64,000 nt of DNA from assembly GCA_013204555.1 (NCBI GenBank), contig JABMNO010000034.1:1-64000 (forward strand), read 5' to 3'. Positions 17,549 through 26,619 of this stretch are shown here, one piece after another. The notes under the pieces are model-generated. The model searched no databases, was not told where the DNA came from, and saw nothing but the letters and a program-made list of their open reading frames with translations. This DNA is from Chloroflexota bacterium. GTDB lineage: Bacteria; Chloroflexota; Dehalococcoidia; Lucifugimonadales; Lucifugimonadaceae. Positions within the stretch are counted from its first letter, which is position 1. Each line of letters begins with the position of its first letter. The position numbers and the translations under genes are program-made.

Positions 17549-19189
17549 TCAATTTTGATCAGTAATTGTATTTTTGTATACAGGCATCGTAAACCAGAAC
17601 TCTGATCCTTCACCAAGAGTGGAGTTAACCCCAACTTCTCCACCATGAGCGTTTACGATGGCTTTGCAGATTGCTAGTCCAAGCCCTGCGCCCCGTCCGG
17701 CTCTTGGTCCTCCGGTGACTCTAAAGAATTTATCAAATACCAATTCTGTGTCCTCGCCAGGAATTCCGATACCGGAGTCGATGACCGAGGTTCGGACGCC
17801 GCCCCCACCCTCGTCGATTCGGCTATGCAGAATCACGGGGCCAATTGAGTATTTCAATGCGTTAGATAACAGGTTATCTAGAACTCGACCCAACTGTGAC
17901 GGATCAGCGAATAACGCAGGCAGGTCCGCGGGAACGTCCGCTTTGACCTCCCGATCCATGCCAACCCTTGAACGGCGAGCTCGCGCTATGGCATCTCCGC
18001 TCATATCTATAAGGTGCGCGATTTCCATGTCTAGCGGATATGCACCTGCCTCTATTCGGGACATATCCAGCAGGTTGGAGACGAGTTCGATGGTCTGATC
18101 GATCTCTTCGTCGATCGCTTCTATATCGGAATGCAACTCGGAGTCACCATCCAGCGAAGGCACCAGCTCAGTGATAAGTCCTTTAATTGTGGCCAACGGA
18201 CTTCGCAAGTCATGCGTAATCATCGAAAGAAAGTCGCGTTTGACTTCATCGAGTTCTTTCAGTCGAGTGACGTCTTGAAGCACTGCTATGACCGCTCCGC
18301 CACGCGTCCCCCCGGCAGGTAGTGGTGCGGCGCTGATAAGAAGTGGGAGCCGGCCACCGTCCGGCCTTTGGCATACGACCTCAAGTGGGCCAGATGATTT
18401 GCCGGTGCTGCGTGTTTCAGAGAACGGGAGTTTCTCGTAGGGAATCTCCAGCCCTGTTGGCGCGAAACAGCGGATGGGACTTTGATAGGCGTCTGGCAAC
18501 ATGCCGGATTCCAGTGGCACGCCAACTATCCGAGAAGCCTCCGGAGAGCTGAGAAGTATCGAACCATCAGCGGAATCGATGACGAGAATTCCAACTCTCG
18601 CTTCAGAGATGACGGCCTGGAGCCATGATCGGCTTTCATCCGCAATGTGTCGTGCTCTGACCTCCCGCTCGTACAGGCGAGCATTCTCGAGAGCGGTGGC
18701 TGCGAGCCTGGCGACTGACTCGACGGACACAGAATCTTCTTCCGTGAACGGTCCACTTTCCGGTTTGTTCGCGAGATATAAATTTGCAGCGTGACGGCCA
18801 TCATCCTCGACAGCGATACCCAGCACGGCCTTCATTGGGGGATGGGTATCAGGGTATCCAGATGATTTGGGGTGTCTGGAACGATCTTCCACCAAAATAA
18901 TATCCCCATCGGGGATCATGAGGCCCAGAAGTCCCTTGCCCACTGGCGGATCACCAATCTTGTCTGCTTCCGCCTGGGACATACCCGATATGAACATCTG
19001 TTCAATCTGGCCTGATCGCCCTATCAAAGTTAGCGCTGCGTAATCCGCCCCGGTCAACTTCCGCGCGAGGGTGGGGACACTGGCAAGAACCTGCGTCCGT
19101 TGAGGAGCGTCATGGGCCAGTTCTGGTTCGCCGCTTTCCGATGCGTACAAACGAAATGGCCGAGATAGCGCCGCGTCTGTGGAGATCAT
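17549..19189 (-). CDS. Soluble GAF-PAS sensor histidine kinase
   Basis: A 546-residue kinase without membrane helices. Residues about 30-172 form a GAF domain (with GKGLLGLMIPDGD and a VARLAATALENARLYERE helix), and about 186-310 a PAS domain. The HisKA domain has SMITHDLRSPLATIKG with His326. The ATPase has NLLSNALKYS (N-box), DSGIGIP (G1) and GAGLGLAICKAI (G2). It probably binds a small cytoplasmic ligand through GAF or PAS. It is the upstream partner of the KdpE-like regulator. UspA-family genes lie immediately upstream on the same strand, so a stress signal is likely. Confidence 0.9.
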   Translation of the reverse strand: MISTDAALSRPFRLYASESGEPELAHDAPQRTQVLASVPTLARKLTGADYAALTLIGRSGQIEQMFISGMSQAEADKIGDPPVGKGLLGLMIPDGDIILVEDRSRHPKSSGYPDTHPPMKAVLGIAVEDDGRHAANLYLANKPESGPFTEEDSVSVESVARLAATALENARLYEREVRARHIADESRSWLQAVISEARVGILVIDSADGSILLSSPEASRIVGVPLESGMLPDAYQSPIRCFAPTGLEIPYEKLPFSETRSTGKSSGPLEVVCQRPDGGRLPLLISAAPLPAGGTRGGAVIAVLQDVTRLKELDEVKRDFLSMITHDLRSPLATIKGLITELVPSLDGDSELHSDIEAIDEEIDQTIELVSNLLDMSRIEAGAYPLDMEIAHLIDMSGDAIARARRSRVGMDREVKADVPADLPALFADPSQLGRVLDNLLSNALKYSIGPVILHSRIDEGGGGVRTSVIDSGIGIPGEDTELVFDKFFRVTGGPRAGRGAGLGLAICKAIVNAHGGEVGVNSTLGEGSEFWFTMPVYKNTITDQN

Positions 19190-19280
19190 TTATTGGCAGG
19201 TTCGCTCAGATTAACTCACACCAGCCCGATAAGTGAATTATTCCACGTACCGGACCGGTTTGCACCGATTGATCTTGATG

Positions 19281-20282
19281 TTAGTCCCAGCCACCAATCT
19301 TGGGAGGAATAACGAGCACGGGGGAATCGGCGCTGCGGATCACCCTGTCTGTGACGCTGCCAAGTACCCACCGAGTGAATCCAGTTCGTCCGCGGGTTGC
19401 GAGCACTATGAGAGTTCCAGGCTGCTCTTTTGCCGCGGCTTCAATCTCAGAAACCGCTGAACCGGTTTTTACAACGGTATCAACTTTGATCCCGCGTCGC
19501 TCCTCGGCTTCTTTCATGGTGGCCAGATACTCACGAGCGTCTTCGTCGGCCTCGGTGTAGATATCAGGAGATGCGTAGTACGGCTCACCACCGTAAGCAG
19601 CCATGCGGGCGGCCACCGCGGTCGCACGGACCATCAGCATTGGTACGCCCAGCGACGTCGCCAACCTTCGGGCTGGCTCCAGAGCGGATTCTGCCACCGG
19701 TGATCCGTCCAATCCGATCACGATTCGAGATATTGGGATTGCAGCGCCATCGAAATCAGGCGTTACGATCAACATCGGTACTGCGGAAGAGTGCGCAACT
19801 TTGTCGGTGACGCTACCCAGCAGACCTCTGCCAATAGCGGACCTACCACGAGTAGCCATCGCAATCAGGTCGTTGCGGTTCTTGCGGGCGGCCTCGATGA
19901 TCGACTGTGCCGGATCACCAACCACCGCTTCAACACTCACCTCTTGGCCTTCGTCGCGAATGGATTCGGCGATGGTATTCAGATATTGAGTTGCCGCCTT
20001 GATGCGCATGATCTCAATTTCGTTCGCCCCGATTTCATCTGATCCGGAGCCCACGATTGAGCGTTCGCCGCCCATAAACGGCATATAGGACGGAAGTTCA
20101 ACGGTCTCGGGGTCGACCACCGCGAACAGGTCTAGCTTCGCGCCAATCCTCTGGGCCAGATCGCGTGATACAGCGAGGATCCCCGCAGCCATATCAGACC
20201 CGTCCAGGGGAACTAGAATTTTTTCGAATGACACCTTTCGGACACCCTCCGCCTCAGTGAGTTGTTCCTTGGTAAACATCAT
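19281..20282 (-). CDS. Tandem universal stress protein (UspA x2)
   Basis: A 333-residue protein of two Usp domains. The first starts at FEKILVPLDGSDMA and ends with the ATP-binding-type loop ATRGRSAIGRGLLGSVTDKV. The second starts at ISRIVIGLDGSPVAESAL and ends with ATRGRTGFTRWVLGSVTDRV. Both keep the G-2x-G-9x-G(S/T) pattern, so nucleotide binding is likely. The ATG overlaps the stop of the upstream zinc-ribbon gene (ATGA), so translation is coupled. A GTG about 17 codons inside (GTGTCATTC) is an alternative start closer to the first domain. It lies 91 bases before the GAF-PAS kinase and is probably co-transcribed with it. Confidence 0.88.
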   Translation of the reverse strand: MMFTKEQLTEAEGVRKVSFEKILVPLDGSDMAAGILAVSRDLAQRIGAKLDLFAVVDPETVELPSYMPFMGGERSIVGSGSDEIGANEIEIMRIKAATQYLNTIAESIRDEGQEVSVEAVVGDPAQSIIEAARKNRNDLIAMATRGRSAIGRGLLGSVTDKVAHSSAVPMLIVTPDFDGAAIPISRIVIGLDGSPVAESALEPARRLATSLGVPMLMVRATAVAARMAAYGGEPYYASPDIYTEADEDAREYLATMKEAEERRGIKVDTVVKTGSAVSEIEAAAKEQPGTLIVLATRGRTGFTRWVLGSVTDRVIRSADSPVLVIPPKIGGWD

Positions 20283-20470
20283 GCCGCCACCCCGTCTTTG
20301 TCGGTCCTACCGGAAGCGACTATCGTCGGCTCGCCATTATCATTTCGCGTCGCTGGTGGCTGTGCGAGCGCGAATCCGCAGTTGAGGCAAACGAGTCTAT
20401 TCCCATCCCAATCTGACTTGAACTGTATGGCCCCTGTCTTACATTTTGGGCAGGCTCTGAAGTACAACAC
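20279..20470 (-). CDS. Small zinc-ribbon protein
   Basis: A 63-residue protein whose first 35 residues hold two CxxC knuckles, ACPKCKTG and VCLNCGFA, about 18 residues apart: a compact zinc ribbon. The C-terminal half is polar and probably disordered. The GTG start (20470) is preceded by GGAG seven bases away. The stop overlaps the ATG of the tandem UspA gene by four bases. These two facts and the Cys pattern support a real gene despite its length. It may bind nucleic acid or act as an adaptor for the stress cluster. The function is not known. Confidence 0.7.
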   Translation of the reverse strand: MLYFRACPKCKTGAIQFKSDWDGNRLVCLNCGFALAQPPATRNDNGEPTIVASGRTDKDGVAA

Positions 20471-20605
20471 TTGATCACTCCGGTGTCCACGTGGCGTCGA
20501 ACTGCTAACGAAGCATCACCGATCTCCCATATATCCCGCGTGAGGCGAAAGGCCGCAATATGAGGAGATCGTGAAGATTGACCTGGAGCGCGAACCATAC
20601 GCGAT

Positions 20606-21547
20606 TCACGTCATTTTTCGCTGCGGCAGGATGAGCGTTGGTGCTGTGCCGGCTCTGAGCAAACCGTCCGCCACACTTCCTAACGCCCAGCGAGTCAGTC
20701 CAGTTGAGCCGTGGCTGGTCATGACTATGAGCGAATCTGGCACTTGGTTTGCCAACTCAATGACCCGATTGCGTGGATGACCAGCTTCTACCTTGCAATT
20801 GACTGCCACCCCGGCCGCGACAAGAGTTTGCGCGTGAGCATCGAGATACTCGGCGGCGACAGCCTCAAGTTCAGTCATGCTGATCAACAGGCCGGGCTCG
20901 AAACCGATTTCATCCCCGCCCGAATATAGCGTCGGGTACCTGACGCACCTGATGAGATTCACCGGAATTCCCAACTTAGTGGCAAGCTGCCCACCGTATG
21001 GAATTGCGCGCTCTGACAGTTCTGATCCGTCCAGCGGAATAATCAGGGAATTAATCTCCCTGGGACCAGACGCCCTGAGCTCTTCCACCCCACTGCGTGT
21101 CACCAGAATTGGTCGGGTGCTGATTTGCAGGAGCCTGTCCGTCACACTGCCCAGCAATCCTCGCACCATGCCAGAGCGACCTCTCGAAGCGATGACAACT
21201 AGATCAACACCCAGTTCACCAGCGATTCGGTCGATCTCTGTTGCGGCATCACCAACGCCGACTACCAGCAATGGGTATACATCAGGAAAACGGCCCGCTA
21301 TCCCTTCAAGATATCGGGCGTTTGGCTCCTGTGATTCGCTAAGAACTCCAGGGACGATTTCTTCTGTGGAATGCCATTGGTGAGATTGGCCCTCGGCGAG
21401 GCCGGTCTGGCTCGACGTGGGGCGGACGACGGAAGCAAACACATACTGTGGGGAATCGGAACCAGCGAGACTAAGAGCCAGGGGTATGGCTGACTCCGAC
21501 AGAGCCGAGCCATCCAGTGGCACGAGTATTCGTGAGGGAATGACCAA
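20606..21547 (-). CDS. Tandem universal stress protein (UspA x2)
   Basis: A 313-residue protein with two Usp domains: SRILVPLDGSALSESAI at the start and NSLIIPLDGSELSERAIPYG in the middle. Each is closed by a nucleotide-binding loop (ASRGRSGMVRGLLGSVTDRL, then TSHGSTGLTRWALGSVADGL). In the second loop the first Gly-Arg of the pattern is changed to HGST, which is common in the family. It is the first gene of the leftward signalling cluster. It is similar in layout to the other UspA protein downstream, so duplication within the cluster is likely. It probably acts in the cytoplasm under stress or energy limitation. Confidence 0.87.
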   Translation of the reverse strand: MVIPSRILVPLDGSALSESAIPLALSLAGSDSPQYVFASVVRPTSSQTGLAEGQSHQWHSTEEIVPGVLSESQEPNARYLEGIAGRFPDVYPLLVVGVGDAATEIDRIAGELGVDLVVIASRGRSGMVRGLLGSVTDRLLQISTRPILVTRSGVEELRASGPREINSLIIPLDGSELSERAIPYGGQLATKLGIPVNLIRCVRYPTLYSGGDEIGFEPGLLISMTELEAVAAEYLDAHAQTLVAAGVAVNCKVEAGHPRNRVIELANQVPDSLIVMTSHGSTGLTRWALGSVADGLLRAGTAPTLILPQRKMT

Positions 21548-21733
21548 GGTTAGGGATTGCCGTTAAATAGCGACTGGTCGGACATGCGGTGACGCCGTAC
21601 CGTTTTGCCCGACCAGCTGCGTGCGTCTATTGAGACATCTAGCGGGGAGATCATCAAGAGGGCAAACCGTCTTGTGGCGCGAGGATAGCGTGAGGATAGG
21701 GCCTCTCGATAGCCGCCTGAGTTTGAAGCACAG

Positions 21734-22669
21734 CTATCTATTAGCCTCATCCTGGAAAAATTCCACCGTAGATTTCAGTCCTTCATCCAGACCTACAGTG
21801 ACCTCCCATCCCAGTTGTTCCCGGGCCTTTTCTGCGTTCAGGCTGACCTTGTGGATGTCACCGGCTCTCGGTGCGCCATATTCGGGCGATACGCTGGTTT
21901 CCGTAAGTGCAATTAGTCGGCTTGCAAGTTCATTTACGTTGGTACCAATGCCCGACCCCAGGTTGTAGACCGTTGACCCACCTTTTTCAGCAGCCTTGAG
22001 GAAGCCTTCGACGATGTCAGACACATACACGTAGTCACGTTCATCCTCGCCATCACCAAATATTTTCACCTGATCCCGGGCGAGCATTGCGCGGGCGAAT
22101 ATGGCGATCACCCCCGCTTCACCGTGTGGCTCCTGGCGCGGCCCGTAAACGTTGCCAAGCCGGACGATCGAATAGTCCAGGCCGTATGCCGCCTTGTAGG
22201 TGCCGAGATAGCCCTCAGCGGCGAGCTTGGATGCCGCATAGGGAGACTCCGGCCGACATGGATCGGTCTCAGATACCGGATTCCGGTCGGGTTCGCCGTA
22301 AATCGCGCCGCCGGTGGATGAGAATATGAACCGCGGAAGCGTGGTTGCTCGCAGCGCCTCGAGCAAATTGAGGAACCCCATGACGTTAACCCGAGCGTCT
22401 TCAACAGGCTCACGTGTGGAGACTGAAACGCTGATCTGGGCGGCAAGGTGGTAGACAATATCAGGCGATATTTCTTCAATCACCCCGAGCAGATTCTCAT
22501 CACAGATATCGACGTCATAAAGCGTGGCGTCACTACCCAGATTTGAGCGCTTTCCCGTTGAGAAATTGTCGATGACGGCAACGTTCATCCCATCTCGAAC
22601 AAGCCTATCCACAAGATGAGACCCAATAAATCCCGCCCCACCAGTAACCAGAGCGGTCTTGCCCGTCAT
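21734..22669 (-). CDS. NAD-dependent sugar-nucleotide epimerase (GalE-like)
   Basis: A 311-residue extended SDR. The NAD-binding motif is VTGGAGFIGSHL, the catalytic SSTGG and YAASK are present, and the C-terminal half binds the sugar nucleotide (RLGNVYGPRQ, then GDGEDERDYVYVSDIV). This pattern is typical of UDP-glucose 4-epimerases and related enzymes of cell-surface polysaccharide synthesis. The exact substrate could be UDP-glucose, UDP-GlcNAc or UDP-glucuronate. No glycosyltransferase is adjacent. It lies about 190 bases upstream of the UspA cluster on the same strand and is divergent from the ferredoxin gene. Confidence 0.87.
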   Translation of the reverse strand: MTGKTALVTGGAGFIGSHLVDRLVRDGMNVAVIDNFSTGKRSNLGSDATLYDVDICDENLLGVIEEISPDIVYHLAAQISVSVSTREPVEDARVNVMGFLNLLEALRATTLPRFIFSSTGGAIYGEPDRNPVSETDPCRPESPYAASKLAAEGYLGTYKAAYGLDYSIVRLGNVYGPRQEPHGEAGVIAIFARAMLARDQVKIFGDGEDERDYVYVSDIVEGFLKAAEKGGSTVYNLGSGIGTNVNELASRLIALTETSVSPEYGAPRAGDIHKVSLNAEKAREQLGWEVTVGLDEGLKSTVEFFQDEANR

Positions 22670-22830
22670 TTACATCGCCTCCAAATGTTCCGATCTCTTC
22701 GTTGGGTCAATTAGATGAAAGTTCAGTCTAATGTGTCCCGGGGTTGTCCACATTGCCCTATCAATCGGGAACCTGTATTCTCGCCCCGGTTGCCAACACG
22801 GGAAAGACCAATTCGGATCGATTGAACCGG

Positions 22831-22860
22831 TTGCCTGTAACTGGTTGGCGTGCCTATAAT
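22831..22860 (+). promoter_or_regulatory. Sigma70-type promoter of the ferredoxin gene
   Basis: TTGCCT (22831-22836) and a perfect TATAAT (22855-22860) are separated by 18 bases. The expected start point lies about 67 bases before the ferredoxin ATG. Confidence 0.65.
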
Positions 22861-22934
22861 CGATTTCGGTTAGAACGATCATAAATTGAACTGGCTCCGG
22901 CTCTCCGGAACATGCCGGGAGGAATTTCACTCGG

Positions 22935-23216
22935 ATGACATACATCATCACCGGTCCCTGCTTAGACGTCATTGATGGCGCTTGCGTGGACGTGTGCCCC
23001 GTCGATTGCATCTACTCCAAAGAAGGGGACCGGATGCTGTTCATCAGTCCCGATGAGTGTATTGACTGTGCGGCTTGCGAACCGGTTTGCCCCGTGAACG
23101 CCATCTTCCCTGAGGATATGGTTCCTGAAGATCAGCAGGAGTACATCCCGCTCAACTACAACTACGAATATTCGAGCTCAGAGCCGGGAGTAAACACCGC
23201 CGCTGGCGCCGGATAA
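22935..23216 (+). CDS. 7Fe-8S ferredoxin (FdxA-like)
   Basis: A 93-residue soluble electron carrier. The first half has the C-x7-C-x3-CP spacing (CLDVIDGACVDVCPVDC) typical of a [3Fe-4S]/[4Fe-4S] ferredoxin. The second has CIDCAACEPVCPVNAI for the [4Fe-4S] cluster. The acidic C-terminal tail with NYNYEY is like other FdxA proteins. The ATG is at 22935, with GGGAGG 12 bases upstream. It is monocistronic: a good promoter lies upstream and a strong terminator downstream. Its redox partner is not evident here. It neighbours a HemQ-like gene, but that gene is convergent and not in the same transcript. Confidence 0.92.
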   Translation: MTYIITGPCLDVIDGACVDVCPVDCIYSKEGDRMLFISPDECIDCAACEPVCPVNAIFPEDMVPEDQQEYIPLNYNYEYSSSEPGVNTAAGAG

Positions 23217-23230
23217 GGTTTCGGATGAAT

Positions 23231-23260
23231 AAAAAGCCCCTGAATTATCAGGGGCTTTTT
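23231..23260. terminator. Strong bidirectional terminator between ferredoxin and hemQ-like genes
   Basis: A perfect 13-bp stem (AAAAAGCCCCTGA / TCAGGGGCTTTTT) with a four-base ATTA loop. A-rich and T-rich ends lie on both sides, so it can serve both convergent genes. Confidence 0.92.
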
Positions 23261-23284
23261 TGTGGGCACTGAAACTTCTGGAAA

Positions 23285-24025
23285 TCAGGTCCCCAGCGCT
23301 TGAAGTGCGTCTCTAATTGGCATGAGTGCAGTGGTGAAGATAGGAATCTCACGCTCCGTGAAGAATCCCGCCGGCACTGATCGCAACTCCTCAACGAGCT
23401 GCAAGAAGTCAGCCAACTCATTGGTTTCAAACGCTACTAGAAACTCCTGATCATCAAGGCCAAATGAGTATGCCGTGTTAATTTTGATAGACGGATATTT
23501 GTGCCCAACCTTGAAGTGTTCGATCATCATCGCTTGCCGGTCTTCTTTGGGTTTCTGGTACCACTCACGCTTTTTCACCATTGGGTACACCACAAAGTAC
23601 TTCATATCCCAGCTGCGTCCGTCTTTGCCCTCCAGTTCCGGGTGGCGATGTGTGGCCCGATACGGTGACTGACGTGTCATTCCGAGATACGAATGACTCT
23701 GATCTAGATAGTGGCCCAGACCGCTCGATTGCAGGCGAGTCATAGTGGCACGGAATGTGTCTGCGTCGGAGGAGATTTGCCTGATAAGCAGATCGGTATC
23801 AGCACGGAACCCAACGGTACTGTAGGTCCGAATCCAGGACGCGTCGGCGATCTCCTCCACGATTGCCGCAAACTCTTCTTTGTGAGCTTGCTTCACATCG
23901 TCATCAAGTTGGCGCCAGGCCCGGTCCAGCTTAAAGAAGCTGTACTTGACGAACTCCCTGATTACCTCCGGCTCCTCAGATTCCGAACTCTGTTTTTCCG
24001 GCTGTTCCGCCCGCGATGTGGTCAT
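23285..24025 (-). CDS. HemQ/chlorite dismutase-family heme protein
   Basis: A roughly 247-residue protein of the chlorite dismutase family. The probable proximal heme histidine is in MMIEHFKVGHKYPSI, followed by YSFGLDDQEFLVAFE, the equivalent of the HemQ GLDDWEW region. HemQ uses peroxide to decarboxylate coproheme to heme b in the coproporphyrin route. The alternative in this family, true chlorite dismutase, is less likely without the expected distal Arg context. The frame is open 64 codons upstream, but that stretch has no family similarity, and GGAG lies upstream of the ATG at 24025. No other heme genes are adjacent. Confidence 0.75.
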   Translation of the reverse strand: MTTSRAEQPEKQSSESEEPEVIREFVKYSFFKLDRAWRQLDDDVKQAHKEEFAAIVEEIADASWIRTYSTVGFRADTDLLIRQISSDADTFRATMTRLQSSGLGHYLDQSHSYLGMTRQSPYRATHRHPELEGKDGRSWDMKYFVVYPMVKKREWYQKPKEDRQAMMIEHFKVGHKYPSIKINTAYSFGLDDQEFLVAFETNELADFLQLVEELRSVPAGFFTEREIPIFTTALMPIRDALQALGT

Positions 24026-24210
24026 ACGTATTGATGCTCCTTGAATTCCGCCGGACAAGTATCGCACCCCGAAGGTCTGTGCATCAGGGTGTTTAGCACA
24101 TGAGAAATTAAACTGGCCGTACCAGATCACTTGCGCTGCCAGAACGCGAACATCACAATCCCCATTAAGCTGAGCAGCCAGACTGCTCGCCAAATATCTG
24201 GGAGGATTTG

Positions 24211-24996
24211 ATGACACGCAGGTTGGACGGCAAAGTAGCGTTGATCAGTGGCGGGGCAAGCGGCATCGGCGAAGGTCAGGCACGACTGTTCTCGTCCGAA
24301 GGCGCGCGAGTGGTCATTGCTGACATGCAGTCAGCGAAAGCGGCGGCGGTCATCGGTGAGATTGAAACTGCTGGTGGAGAGGCCTCGTTCGTTGAACTCG
24401 ACGTTCGCGACGAGATCCAGTGGCAGAAGGCAGTAGATTTCACCGAGGAGCGATATGGCCATCTCAATATTCTCTGCAATAACGCGGGAACCAACGTCAG
24501 AGTCGGATTTGACGATCTGACAATCGAACAATACCGGAACATCATCGAAGTCAATCTCAACGGCGCGTACCTCGGATGCCGGATTGCCGGTCCGGCGCTT
24601 GAGCGTGGCGGCGGCGGGGCCATCCTGAACATTGGATCTCTGGCATCCACGAAGCACGGCGGCTCCACTGGCTACACGGTCAGTAAGACTGGAATCATTG
24701 CGCTAACGAAGAATGTGGCGCTGGGATACGCCTCACAGGGAACGCGCTGCAACGCCATAAGCCCCGGCCACGTTGATACGCCGTTCATTCGCGGCGACAA
24801 CCCACACTCGAGGAACGACTGGTCCACGTCGCTTGAAAACCCTGAGAACTACGAGCGTCGACTTGCGGGAACGCCGCTGGGCCGACTCCAGACGCCGCAG
24901 GACATCGCGTTCGCCGCATTGTTTCTTTGTTCAGATGAGGCAGCGATGATCACGGGGTCTGTGTTGAACGTGGATGGCGGTGCCGCGCTTACCTGA
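24211..24996 (+). CDS. SDR-family oxidoreductase
   Basis: A 261-residue classical short-chain dehydrogenase. The cofactor motif is SGGASGIGEG with Asp at the end of strand 2 (VIADMQ), favouring NAD over NADP. NNAG, then catalytic Ser in NIGSLAS, and YTVSK follow. A C-terminal GSVLNVDGG is typical. The ATG at 24211 has GGGAGG five bases upstream, which is better than the TTG directly before it. It probably oxidises a secondary alcohol or sugar. It stands alone, divergent from the HemQ-like gene, so its pathway cannot be inferred. Confidence 0.88.
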   Translation: MTRRLDGKVALISGGASGIGEGQARLFSSEGARVVIADMQSAKAAAVIGEIETAGGEASFVELDVRDEIQWQKAVDFTEERYGHLNILCNNAGTNVRVGFDDLTIEQYRNIIEVNLNGAYLGCRIAGPALERGGGGAILNIGSLASTKHGGSTGYTVSKTGIIALTKNVALGYASQGTRCNAISPGHVDTPFIRGDNPHSRNDWSTSLENPENYERRLAGTPLGRLQTPQDIAFAALFLCSDEAAMITGSVLNVDGGAALT

Positions 24997-25100
24997 TCAG
25001 CCCGCGTGATTGGCGACGTCTAGCTGAGAGCACCCCGTCCGTTGGCCGAAGTTGCCTGTCTCTCTACGCCTCTATGAACGCGAAACGACATTCACGCGCT

Positions 25101-25128
25101 GGGCCGGGTGAATCCGGCAGCTACCGTG
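25101..25128. repeat. Short intergenic repeat, copy A
   Basis: GGGCCGGG-TGAAT-CCGGC-A-GCTACCGTG. It is 23 of 28 bases identical to copy B at 42433-42460. Both lie between genes. The GCCGG/CCGGC halves can fold into a small hairpin, as in REP-like elements. Confidence 0.55.
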
Positions 25129-25161
25129 GGAGGCACAGGGGGGGGGAAGCCCCTTGAGCCC

Positions 25162-26619
25162 TTAATCTGCCGCTTCGGGCTCCCATCGCAAGACCGGTTT
25201 CCTGGCTGCGGTGGCTTCGTCTAGGCGTGTATTTGCTGCGTTGTGGGGTGCGGAGTGCAGGAGTTCGGGTGACGCGTCAGCCTCCTCGGCAATCTTCTTC
25301 ATCACCGCGATGAATGCGTCCAACGTCTCTTTGCTCTCGGTTTCGGTTGGCTCGATCATCAGCGCTTCTGGCACTATGAGCGGGAAGTACATGGTGGGCG
25401 GGTGAATCCCGTAGTCGATCAGTCGCTTTGAGATGTCGAGCGCGCTCACGCCGTTGGCTTTCTGACGCCGTGCGCTCATCACGGTCTCATGCATGCAAAA
25501 TCGGTCGTATGCGACGTCAAAATCGTCCTTCAACTGGGACTGAACATAGTTGGCGTTGATGATGGCGTTTCGCGCGACCGCCTTGATACCTTCAAGGCCC
25601 ATCAGCCGGATATATGTATACGCTCTAACGACGATTCCGAAACTTCCCTGAAAGCCATTGAGCCGCCCCACGGTGCGATCAGGTGATCCCAGCACGAATT
25701 TGCCGTCGTTTTCGCTGACGATTGGCGCAGGCAAGTATTTCGCGAGTTCCTCCGTCACCAGCACCGGACCGGACCCCGGACCTCCACCGCCATGTGGCGT
25801 TGAGAAGGTTTTGTGCAGGTTAGAGTGGGCGATATCGAAGCCCAACTCGCCCAGTTTTGCCAGACCGAGCAGTGCGTTGAGATTGGCGCCGTCGGCGTAA
25901 ACGAGTCCACCCGTATCGTGAATGATCTTCGTTATTTCCAGAATATTCGGCTCAAACAAGCCAACGGTGTTCGGGATGGTGAGCATGAACACTGCGGTTC
26001 GCTCGTTCGCTAGATTCCGTAGGTCATCTACAGACACGTTGCCGTGCTCGTCTGAAGGAACCGTCACGACTTCAAGTCCGGCCATTGCAGCAGATGCCGG
26101 ATTCGTTCCATGCGCGCTATCAGGAATCAGGGCGACGTTTCGTACTGCGCCTTCGCCACGGTCTTCGTGAAATGCTCGCGCTATCAGCAAGCCTGCGAAT
26201 TCTCCTTGCGCCCCCGCAAGCGGACCAACGCTTACGCCGGGTAGGCCGGTAATCTCTCCAAGCATCTCCTGAAGCTCGTGGATGACCCGGAGAGCGCCCT
26301 GAACGGTCTCATCGGCTTGGAGTGGGTGAATCTCTGAGAAACCGGGCAGACTGGCCATTTCGTCATTCAGCTTGGGGTTGTACTTCATAGTGCAACTGCC
26401 AAGCGGGTAGTACTGGGTGTCCACGGAGAAATTCAGCTGGCTGAGTAATGTGAAGTAGCGGACCACTTCTCCCTCCGTGACCTCAGGCAACAGAAGATCA
26501 TCCCGAAGAAGACTTGCATCCGGCAGCGGAGTCAACGGAACGTCTGGCTCAGGGACCGTGACGGCGCGACGCCCTGCGACGCTCCGTTCCATGAGAAGTC
26601 GTCGGTCCATGGCGGCCAT
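25162..26619 (-). CDS. gcvPB: Glycine dehydrogenase (decarboxylating) subunit 2
   Basis: The PLP-binding half of the split P-protein, 485 residues. The PLP lysine is in SNLHKTFSTPHGGGGPG, and the N-terminal PLGSCTMKYNPK motif is diagnostic. With GcvPA it decarboxylates glycine and passes the aminomethyl group to lipoyl-GcvH. The ATG overlaps the GcvPA stop by one base (TGATG), showing coupling. It is the last gene of gcvT-H-PA-PB. About 40 residues beyond the catalytic domain at the C-terminus are variable. Confidence 0.95.
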   Translation of the reverse strand: MAAMDRRLLMERSVAGRRAVTVPEPDVPLTPLPDASLLRDDLLLPEVTEGEVVRYFTLLSQLNFSVDTQYYPLGSCTMKYNPKLNDEMASLPGFSEIHPLQADETVQGALRVIHELQEMLGEITGLPGVSVGPLAGAQGEFAGLLIARAFHEDRGEGAVRNVALIPDSAHGTNPASAAMAGLEVVTVPSDEHGNVSVDDLRNLANERTAVFMLTIPNTVGLFEPNILEITKIIHDTGGLVYADGANLNALLGLAKLGELGFDIAHSNLHKTFSTPHGGGGPGSGPVLVTEELAKYLPAPIVSENDGKFVLGSPDRTVGRLNGFQGSFGIVVRAYTYIRLMGLEGIKAVARNAIINANYVQSQLKDDFDVAYDRFCMHETVMSARRQKANGVSALDISKRLIDYGIHPPTMYFPLIVPEALMIEPTETESKETLDAFIAVMKKIAEEADASPELLHSAPHNAANTRLDEATAARKPVLRWEPEAAD

